From a bacterium (GTDB lineage Bacteria; UBP4; UBA4092; JAOAEQ01), in assembly GCA_026416715.1 (NCBI GenBank), contig JAOAEQ010000003.1:133041-150149 (forward strand): a stretch of 17,109 nucleotides of DNA, in the 5' to 3' direction. A program made the translations under genes and the position numbers. The notes beneath the pieces were generated by a model. It was not told the origin of the DNA, made no database searches, and worked only from the letters and a program-made list of their open reading frames with translations. This document shows positions 1 through 6,149 of the stretch, piece after piece. Position 1 is the first letter of the stretch. Each line of letters opens with the position of its first letter.

Positions 1-1126
1 TGTTAATACTGGGCATGGGCTTGGTGCATATTCTGAAAGTAACGGATATTATTTTGTCCGAGAAGCGGTAGCGCAGTTTATCAATCGGCGTGACGGGTTC
101 GCGCCAACCAGTAAATTAAGTTCAAATCCGGATAATATTTTTATCAGCAACGGCGCGAGTGAAAGTGCAAAATATATTATTGATTTATTGATCGCACATA
201 AGAATGACGGGATTATGATACCGACTCCGCAATATCCGCTATATTCCGCTTCAATCAAGAAAGCTGGCGGAGTTCAGGTTAACTATTATCCCGACGAAGA
301 TAACGGATGGATATTAAATCGCGCTATCCTTGATGAATCATATAATATCGCTAAGAAAAACGGGGTCACGGTTAAAGGGATTGTGGTAATCAATCCGGGG
401 AATCCCACTGGCGCGATTCTGGATGAACAAACTATCAAAGAAGTAATAGATTTTGCGGAAGAACATAATCTCGTTATAATTGCAGACGAAGTGTATCAGG
501 AAAATGTCTATGGAGCGAGCTTTGTTTCATTTGCTAAGGTTTTAGGAGAGAGACAGGTTCCACTATTTAGTTTGCATAGCACCTCGAAAGGGTTTATGGG
601 CGAATGCGGACATCGGGGTGGGTATCTCGAAATCAGGAATGCACCGAAGGTTTTAGGGACAAATCTATCATTTACTGAAGTTATCTTAAAGCAAGCGTCA
701 GTAAGCTTATGTTCTAATACCGTCGGTCAGCTATTAGTATATCTCATGGTAAATCCGCCAGAACCTGGAAGTGAACCTTATACCCAATTTATTGCCGAGA
801 AGGAGTCAGTGCTTAAAGATTTGTTTGATAAAGCGACGATGATTCGCGAAGCGTTCAAGCAGATGGATGGTGTCGAATGTTTCGGTCGGACGGGGGCGAT
901 GTATTTATTTCCCCGGTTGAATAAGCTACCGAAAGGAACCGATGATTTTGAATATTGTATGAATCTATTAGAAACTACTGGATTATGCACGGTTAACGGT
1001 TCCGGTTTCGGGCAAAAAGAAGGAACACACCATTTACGCATCGCATTTTTACCTCCGAAGAAACTTCTTGAACAGGTCTTACCAGAATGGATTCAGTTCC
1101 ATAATCAGTATGTAAATAGGAAATAA
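1..1126 (+). CDS. Alanine aminotransferase (GPT/ALT type), 5'-truncated by window edge
   Basis: This is a PLP-dependent fold-type I aminotransferase that interconverts alanine + 2-oxoglutarate and pyruvate + glutamate. The reading frame is open from base 2, so the N-terminus (probably about 100 residues) lies outside the window; an internal TTG at 188 is not a credible start. The visible protein begins with a GLGAYSES motif and continues with PTPQYPLYSA, VINPGNPTGAIL (substrate/PLP loop), ADEVYQENVY (PLP-contacting Asp and Tyr) and HSTSKGFMGECGHRGGY, which holds the Schiff-base Lys. Near the C-terminus are GAMYLFPR and GSGFGQKEGTHHLR with the carboxylate-binding Arg. These signatures match the animal/plant alanine aminotransferase subgroup closely, including the NPPEPGSEPYTQF stretch, and fit much less well to aspartate aminotransferases. 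No terminator is visible after the stop. The family call is firm; substrate specificity is inferred from the subgroup. Confidence 0.9.
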   Translation, partial: VNTGHGLGAYSESNGYYFVREAVAQFINRRDGFAPTSKLSSNPDNIFISNGASESAKYIIDLLIAHKNDGIMIPTPQYPLYSASIKKAGGVQVNYYPDEDNGWILNRAILDESYNIAKKNGVTVKGIVVINPGNPTGAILDEQTIKEVIDFAEEHNLVIIADEVYQENVYGASFVSFAKVLGERQVPLFSLHSTSKGFMGECGHRGGYLEIRNAPKVLGTNLSFTEVILKQASVSLCSNTVGQLLVYLMVNPPEPGSEPYTQFIAEKESVLKDLFDKATMIREAFKQMDGVECFGRTGAMYLFPRLNKLPKGTDDFEYCMNLLETTGLCTVNGSGFGQKEGTHHLRIAFLPPKKLLEQVLPEWIQFHNQYVNRK

Positions 1127-1157
1127 CAGGGAATATATCGTAAGTCACAGTGTTACC

Positions 1158-1343
1158 GTGTTACGGAGAATATTGATTTTAAAGCTGATTTCAAGAGATA
1201 GAATCAAACTCACCTGCGGTAAGTTTGATTTTTGGAATATTGATATAACTAGGTTAAGCGAACAAATTGCGAAATTTTGCAATCCGCTTCTGTTTGATGG
1301 TTTAGAAGAATTCGTTAAATTTGTTGAATTCGCGATTAGTTAA
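1158..1343 (+). CDS. Small hypothetical protein, likely partner or remnant upstream of a nucleotidyltransferase
   Basis: This is a 61-codon open frame with a GTG start. Its stop (1341-1343) lies one base before the ATG of the broken nucleotidyltransferase. The N-terminal 20 residues look random, but the C-terminal part (FDFWNIDITRLSEQIAKF, then CNPLLFDGLEEFVKFVEFAIS) is protein-like, amphipathic and helical. Small helical proteins are often encoded directly ahead of GG(L)A-type nucleotidyltransferase genes, so this may be the partner protein or what is left of it. There is no Shine-Dalgarno sequence before the GTG, and the true start may be lost or lie elsewhere. I do not recognise a named family. 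It may be non-functional, since its neighbour is decayed. Confidence 0.35.
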   Translation: MLRRILILKLISRDRIKLTCGKFDFWNIDITRLSEQIAKFCNPLLFDGLEEFVKFVEFAIS

Positions 1344-1344
1344 T

Positions 1345-1760
1345 ATGACTCAAAAAGAGTTTCTGCAATCGGTTAGTAACGGTCGAGACGATATCATTCA
1401 GCAATTTCTTGATTTATTAAAGAGGCTGAAAATCAAATATTGTGTTATCGGCGGGCTAGCGGTTAATGCGTATGTTGAACCGGTGGTAAGTTTATATCTA
1501 GATATTATTATCGCAACTGATTCGATAGATGAATTAGTTAAAGCAGCGAAAAAGAAATTTAAAGTTGAACGCTTTCCGCATAGCATCAATGTAACCAGTC
1601 CGAAATCCGATATCCGGATTCAAATTCAGACTGATTCTCGATACCAAGCGTTTATATCGAGAGCTAGAAGCAGAAAAGTTAACGACAGAAAGATTTAGCT
1701 GATATATACCGACTATTAGAGAAATATCTGAAATTGAAGAAGTTATTGCCGGAATTTTAA
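1345..1760 (+). pseudogene. Broken nucleotidyltransferase (AbiEii/MNT-like fold)
   Basis: The first 118 codons from the ATG at 1345 encode a recognisable nucleotidyltransferase core: an N-terminal helix, then KYCVIGGLAVNAYVEPVVSL with the GG nucleotide-binding turn, then the position of the metal-binding acidic pair. The expected D-x-D there reads YLD, so the first acidic residue is lost. After RYQAFISRARSRKV the frame runs into TAG at 1696-1698. The family's usual end (RQKDLADIYRLLEKY...LPEF) is present in another frame from 1683 to the TAA at 1758-1760. About 30 residues that normally join the two parts are missing. The gene therefore has an internal deletion with a frame change plus a catalytic substitution. 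Such enzymes occur in HEPN/MNT-type and AbiE-type toxin-antitoxin systems; this copy is very probably inactive. Confidence 0.75.
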
Positions 1761-1775
1761 AGGAGGAGTAATTAT

Positions 1776-2939
1776 ATGATTACCAACTTTCCTTTAGATA
1801 ACTCAAAATGGTTTTATGATAATACAGGTTATTATAGTTATTTATTATTTCGGGATATTACTGAAAACGAATATAAGGACATTGAACAGATTATTAAAAA
1901 GAATGGATTAAAAGTATTGCATGCAGGTTTTAGTTATCGTCCTGCTAGTAACGGAATTTTATATAAATGGTTTTATCGGATTAGTGATGAAAAAGGAGAA
2001 CATCCTTCGCAGGAAAAAATCGATAATATTTTCTCAACTTCAAAAATAACAAAAGAGACTAAAACACAAGGAAAATTCAAAACAAATATTAAACCAAATA
2101 TTCCTATTATTAAGCAAAAGGAAGATTTACTTGAAGAAAAATTATCATCAATAGAAATTGAATTACAGAAAATTACAGTAGCATTAGACGAAAACAAACG
2201 ATTAAATGAACGTTTAGAACACAGTCGTAAGCAATACGATGAATTATATAAAATATACGAAAAAGTGCAACTTGATTTAAAAATAAAACGGAAGAAAATA
2301 CGAAAACTTGAAGAACAGTTATTAGAAATACAAAAAGCTGTCCCCGGAACAGAAAGATCATCTGAAATTATCGAAAAATTAAGAGTAGAGAATAGTAGAT
2401 TAAACCAAGAATATGAAAATAAAAGTGATGAACTTAATAAATATATCAAAACATTTGACTCTGAGCTCAAAGATAAACAAAAGGAAATAGATAATCTATT
2501 AATGGAGAATACTAAATTACAAACTCAATTAAATTCATTAAATTTAAAAATAGAGCAATTAGTAAAGCAATATAGTGAAGCACATATTACACCGGAGAAA
2601 AATGTACGAGGAAAGAATCCCAATGATTTATTCCGCGATATGCTTAGGGTATTTTTGCCACAAATTGATTTTATGCCGGGAACAATTGATACACTATGGA
2701 GCGAAATAAAAGATCCTATTGAAGTTCTGCAAGATATAAGGGCGTTATCTACTGGCAATATAAAAGGAAAACGTGTTGAGGGTACACATAAATGGTTCGA
2801 AAGAAAAGATATTGACTATGACTACCGATTTTATTATAGGCAATGTAAGGATGGTATGTGGAAAGTATTTATAGGTCAGAAAAAAACGCAAAAATTAGAC
2901 GTTGAAAGATTGAAACAAGAAGAAAAAATAGAAAATTAG
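1776..2939 (+). CDS. Coiled-coil protein with C-terminal RelE/ParE-like domain
   Basis: This is an intact 387-residue protein that I do not recognise as a named family. AGGAGG at 1761-1766, 9 bases before the ATG, is the strongest ribosome binding site in the window and directly follows the stop of the nucleotidyltransferase remnant. Residues 1-75 form a compact aromatic-rich alpha/beta-like domain (KWFYDNTGYYSYLLF, GILYKWFYRISDE). Residues about 105-272 are a long charged coiled coil rich in Lys, Glu, Leu and Asn. Residues about 285-387 are globular and end in KGKRVEGTHKWFERKD, YRFYYRQ and IGQKKTQKLDVERLK. That order, with a basic hairpin, the R-x-Y-Y-R strand and the closing KKTQ, resembles RelE/HigB/ParE-superfamily toxins. 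There is no signal peptide or membrane segment. The gene is AT-richer than its biosynthetic neighbours and is flanked by pseudogenes, which suggests horizontal transfer. No intact antitoxin is adjacent. The RelE link is inference from motif shape. Confidence 0.75.
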   Translation: MITNFPLDNSKWFYDNTGYYSYLLFRDITENEYKDIEQIIKKNGLKVLHAGFSYRPASNGILYKWFYRISDEKGEHPSQEKIDNIFSTSKITKETKTQGKFKTNIKPNIPIIKQKEDLLEEKLSSIEIELQKITVALDENKRLNERLEHSRKQYDELYKIYEKVQLDLKIKRKKIRKLEEQLLEIQKAVPGTERSSEIIEKLRVENSRLNQEYENKSDELNKYIKTFDSELKDKQKEIDNLLMENTKLQTQLNSLNLKIEQLVKQYSEAHITPEKNVRGKNPNDLFRDMLRVFLPQIDFMPGTIDTLWSEIKDPIEVLQDIRALSTGNIKGKRVEGTHKWFERKDIDYDYRFYYRQCKDGMWKVFIGQKKTQKLDVERLKQEEKIEN

Positions 2940-3035
2940 GGATCACCATATAATAAACCAATATATTACATTTGATTAGTTCATTCTCATAATAATTTAA
3001 ATATTGTTTATTTTAGTTTTAGGTATAGTATTAAT

Positions 3036-3400
3036 ATGAAAATCAATTGTTTACAATTGGTTACGGTAATCGTACCATTAATGAATTTATTGATATTCTT
3101 AAAAAGTACAATATCGAATTTCTCATTGACATTAGATCGAAGCCATTTTGTAAATATTAACAAGAATTCAATCAAAATGAGCTTAAATATTTTCTGAGTA
3201 GAGAAAATATAAATTATGTTCTTATGGGTGATGTATTAGGCGGTCATAACGAAGACGATACTTGCTATTTAGATGATAAAGTAGATTATGAAATAATAGC
3301 TACTAAAACTTTCTATAAGAATAGCATATGAAAAAAATATAAGAATAGTATTAATGTGTAGTGAATTAAAACTAGAAGCGAGGATGAATTCTTTAAAATA
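3036..3400 (+). pseudogene. Decayed DUF488-family gene
   Basis: Read in three frames, this stretch spells a DUF488 protein. There is an ATG at 3036, then (shifted frame) TIGYGNRTINEFIDILKKYN and FLIDIRSKPFCKY, an in-frame TAA at 3158-3160, QEFNQNELKYFLSRENINY and MGDVLGGHNEDDTCYLDDK, a TGA at 3329-3331, and finally, in another frame from 3354, MCSELKLE. The TIGYGNR start, the DIRSKPF strand, the LGG turn and the MCSE strand are the conserved landmarks of the family, whose function is unknown. At least two stops and two frame changes exclude a functional product. The sequence is still easy to read, so the decay looks recent. It is AT-rich like the preceding gene and belongs to the same accessory patch. 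Confidence 0.8.
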
Positions 3401-3490
3401 ATTAAAGAGAATAAAAAGTATTTGTTCAAAAGTATCTACTGTTTTTGTTACTACACACTGATATTGCTGAAGCTTTTTGAATTTATATTA
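3401..3490. other. Short AT-rich spacer between convergent units
   Basis: This spacer separates the DUF488 remnant from the end of the STT3-like gene. It is AT-rich, and I see no open frame, tRNA or hairpin with a T-tract that would serve as a terminator for either side. It may contain further decayed DUF488 sequence that I could not align by eye. Confidence 0.4.
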
Positions 3491-5881
3491 CTAGTTAGTT
3501 TTCGTTAAATTTATTACCTCACCTTTGGTCACTTGTCGTTCATTCACGTCTGATACAATCGATTTCTTTTGTTTTGCCCAAGAAATTGAATAAGATGATT
3601 TTGCTTTCGTCGGGTAGGGGTTATCTTCGGTGCTATAAGGGACAGTAAATTTATAGGTGCCGGTATAATCAGCTATTGTTTCAACGGAATAAACGAACTC
3701 TCGACCAGTATTCGTGATTATCGGAACGGAAATCCTAACTATTGTTTTCGGAGTCGTATGCCCAATTATCGATGCGCCTTTAACCTTCTCGAAAACTTTC
3801 AAGCAACTGACTTGTTCTGATTCAACATTCCATTGTGCTGAGGTTTCATAGACTAATCGATAATTTCCTAATGCAGTTCGGCTCTCCTTATCCATTCCAT
3901 CGAATAGATAGAGTTGGGATGAAATCAGACGATAGAACTGTTGTGTAGGTAAAAATGCGATTCGTGTTCCGCCTTCTTTCGGATGCTGAACCATTCGGTA
4001 GATATATTCGCTGGCATCGGTTCCAATTAATTTTCCATATTCTAATAGATTCGGAGTCAAATCAGTTAAAATAATATATCTTGCTTTTTTCTCATCTAAA
4101 ATCCGAGTCGCAATCATTTCATCTTCAGTCAAAAAAAACCGCATGCCAGCTCGGTTATTATCTGCGTTAGTATGGAATCCGTTGCAAATAGTTGGTCGTT
4201 CAGCAATATAATTTATCCAATGTCCGGCTATCCAAGGAGCAAGTATTCCGTATTCCGGGATTTTATTCGGTTTATCATAATATCGGGTAGCGGGAGTATT
4301 CTGTTTAATCCAGAGTAAGGTTTCCCGCCATTCTTTTGGAACCCCGGCATATTTCCAAGGTAACGAGCGGATCTCGCGTAAGCAAGGCATCAATAGAACT
4401 AGAAGACAAACCGCTGTTAGCAGGAAGCGGATAATTTCGGATTTCGTATTCCGTATTTCGGATTTAATAAATAAATCTTGGAACCGCTCTGTTAAAATTA
4501 GTGTTAAAAATGCATAACCGACGGCAACGAGATAAGCCAGAAAATGAGAAAACCGACTTTGCATTAACCCTAGGATGATGATGCAGATGAAAAAAATACA
4601 GAACCATAAGATTCCAGAATCGGAAAATTGCAGAATCGGCGAATCAGAGCCGAACCCCGGCAATTGTCTTTTTTTCATGAGTCTATAGAACAAAATCCAA
4701 TAGACTAATGGGAGCAAATAGAATCCATATCCGAAAAAGCTAGTCGGGCGGAATGCGGAAAAAACGCCCATACTGATAAATAGCGGTTGGAATTCGGTAA
4801 TTGTTTTCAGCCAAGGGTCAGATTTAATCACCCAACCAATTCCGTTCATAAAATGGCTGGTGAATGTTGGTAGGATTAAATAGATTATGATATAGAGAAC
4901 GATGAGGAACCAGAGACCTGATAGAACGTACCGCCAACGAGGTTGATTACTGAACCATAAAGAAAGGTATCCTAACAAAATTAAGATACCTAAAATTCCG
5001 CAAATGAGAACGATATGGAACCAACTTAATGCATCATAAGCGAATAAAAAATGTTTACCCCAATAGGTACTTGCACAAATTGGCAGTAAGATTAGGAAGG
5101 CAGTACCGAAAATTGTTATATTGAGTTTGGTTAGATAGATAGTTTTTGGTTTATCACCATGTGCAATAGAGATAAGAATTAATAAATAAAGGACTAAAAT
5201 TCCGATAAAAATCAATGCGCCTGGCCAAACGAGCAGACTACAGACGAGCATAACGCCGGTTAAAATAGGCAACCGTAGAGAGTAGACCGTAGGTAGGGTT
5301 CTTTCTAACTTCTGACCGCTGGCTTCTGACCTCTGTTGCTTGAGAGAGAGCAGGAGAAACCAAAACATTAGCAGCGGGAAAATCGGTTCTGCAGAATGAT
5401 GGTCTGGTCTGCCGATAAGTGTCCAGTAAATATGTCCTGGTAATAGAGCATAGAAAAATGCGGTAAATAATCCGATTTTTTTGTTAAAGACTTCTTTAGT
5501 CAACAGATACACCGAAATCAAGGTTAATGCGCCGAGAATTGGAGGAACGAATGCAGCGATCAGTTCAACAATATATCTGGTTGGCTTGCCGAACCCGATT
5601 AACCAAGCTGGAATTGCAATTAGTAAGTCGTAGAAACTTGGCCAGAAGCAATAGAGTCCTTGTGGGAAACCGGAATAACTATCATAACTCGGAATATAGA
5701 AATGATGTGATAAAGCTAGAAAAACCCGGCGGAGATGATAGTATGGGTCTTGTTCAAAAAAGTTGATAAAATTATTCTGAATCGCCGCGTGATACGGAAT
5801 TATCCTAATCAGAAACCCAAGAATAATAAGTCCTAATAAAATAGTTGGTGGTGAGTTAAGCTTGTATAATTTCAATTTCAT
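3491..5881 (-). CDS. STT3/PglB-family oligosaccharyltransferase-like membrane glycosyltransferase (GT66)
   Basis: This 796-residue integral membrane protein has about 11-13 hydrophobic segments in its first 500 residues followed by a soluble C-terminal domain. GT66 landmarks are present: the first acidic loop motif DPYYHLRR (Asp45), GRPDHHSAE (Asp160, Glu165) with the second metal-binding acidic motif, and TITE (about 360-363), matching the TIXE loop motif of bacterial PglB. The family transfers lipid-linked glycans to Asn of secreted proteins at the outer face of the inner membrane. The WWDYG sequon-binding motif is not standard: the matching site reads APWIAGHWI (about 548-556). Three loops carry repeat-like insertions. 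I chose the ATG at 5881; an in-frame GTG at 5917 lies inside the likely promoter. No glycan-assembly genes are adjacent. Membership of the family is firm, activity and acceptor are not. Confidence 0.85.
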   Translation of the reverse strand: MKLKLYKLNSPPTILLGLIILGFLIRIIPYHAAIQNNFINFFEQDPYYHLRRVFLALSHHFYIPSYDSYSGFPQGLYCFWPSFYDLLIAIPAWLIGFGKPTRYIVELIAAFVPPILGALTLISVYLLTKEVFNKKIGLFTAFFYALLPGHIYWTLIGRPDHHSAEPIFPLLMFWFLLLSLKQQRSEASGQKLERTLPTVYSLRLPILTGVMLVCSLLVWPGALIFIGILVLYLLILISIAHGDKPKTIYLTKLNITIFGTAFLILLPICASTYWGKHFLFAYDALSWFHIVLICGILGILILLGYLSLWFSNQPRWRYVLSGLWFLIVLYIIIYLILPTFTSHFMNGIGWVIKSDPWLKTITEFQPLFISMGVFSAFRPTSFFGYGFYLLPLVYWILFYRLMKKRQLPGFGSDSPILQFSDSGILWFCIFFICIIILGLMQSRFSHFLAYLVAVGYAFLTLILTERFQDLFIKSEIRNTKSEIIRFLLTAVCLLVLLMPCLREIRSLPWKYAGVPKEWRETLLWIKQNTPATRYYDKPNKIPEYGILAPWIAGHWINYIAERPTICNGFHTNADNNRAGMRFFLTEDEMIATRILDEKKARYIILTDLTPNLLEYGKLIGTDASEYIYRMVQHPKEGGTRIAFLPTQQFYRLISSQLYLFDGMDKESRTALGNYRLVYETSAQWNVESEQVSCLKVFEKVKGASIIGHTTPKTIVRISVPIITNTGREFVYSVETIADYTGTYKFTVPYSTEDNPYPTKAKSSYSISWAKQKKSIVSDVNERQVTKGEVINLTKTN

Positions 5882-5897
5882 AAAAATTTTACCATTT

Positions 5898-5927
5898 ACG
5901 ATAGCAATTATACGCACTGTTTGTCAA
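5898..5927 (-). promoter_or_regulatory. Candidate sigma70-type promoter for the STT3-like gene
   Basis: On the minus strand a perfect TTGACA (5927 to 5922) is followed after 18 bases by TATCGT (5903 to 5898). A perfect TATAAT also lies at 5912 to 5907 but is only 9 bases from the TTGACA. Either -10 box would start transcription just upstream of the ATG at 5881. That makes the in-frame GTG at 5917 an unlikely start and implies a short 5' leader. Confidence 0.45.
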
Positions 5928-5983
5928 GCAATTTTATCGTGTCTTTTATGATTTTTATCTATTTTCAAAACTCGGCTAAATAG

Positions 5984-6026
5984 GGAGTTACTACGAACGA
6001 GATAATATCTCGTTCGTAGTAACTCC
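5984..6026. repeat. 43-bp near-perfect palindrome (21-bp arms, 1-base centre)
   Basis: The left arm runs from 5984 (ggagttactacgaacgag...) and the right arm ends at 6026 (...ctcgttcgtagtaactcc). The arms are exact reverse complements over 21 bases with a single central A. Three more pairs can form outside if one base (6027) bulges. The element lies in the divergent intergenic region between the STT3-like gene and the xylulokinase gene. No T-tract follows on either strand, so it is not a normal intrinsic terminator. It could be a dyad operator, a hairpin in the xylB leader, or a mobile palindromic repeat. Confidence 0.9.
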
Positions 6027-6079
6027 ACTACGAGACCATGGTGATAACGAAAGTGTAACCGAACGTACATCGGGTGATA

Positions 6080-6108
6080 TTGATAAAATTCAGAGTCTAT
6101 GGTAATTT
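6080..6108 (+). promoter_or_regulatory. Weak candidate promoter for the sugar kinase gene
   Basis: TTGATA (6080-6085) and TAATTT (6103-6108) are separated by 17 bases, about 40 bases ahead of the kinase ATG. The -35 box matches 5 of 6 consensus bases and the -10 box is poor. The palindrome at 5984-6026 would then lie upstream of the promoter, in an activator- or repressor-like position. Confidence 0.25.
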
Positions 6109-6149
6109 TATTAGCATACAATTAAATCAAACTAGAAAAGAGGAGTATT

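Noticed and set aside
1973-2470. 165-codon minus-strand open frame opposite the coiled-coil gene
   Set aside because: Ser/Phe/Ile-rich low complexity expected from the complement of Lys/Glu-rich codons; no start context or motif.
5881-5917. GTG start giving the STT3-like protein 12 extra residues
   Set aside because: The extension lies inside the TTGACA/TATAAT promoter-like sequence, and the ATG at 5881 sits properly just before the first membrane segment.
5924-6121. 65-codon open frame on the minus strand between the STT3-like and xylulokinase genes
   Set aside because: About a quarter of it is translated palindrome; it has no protein-like features and overlaps the likely promoter regions.
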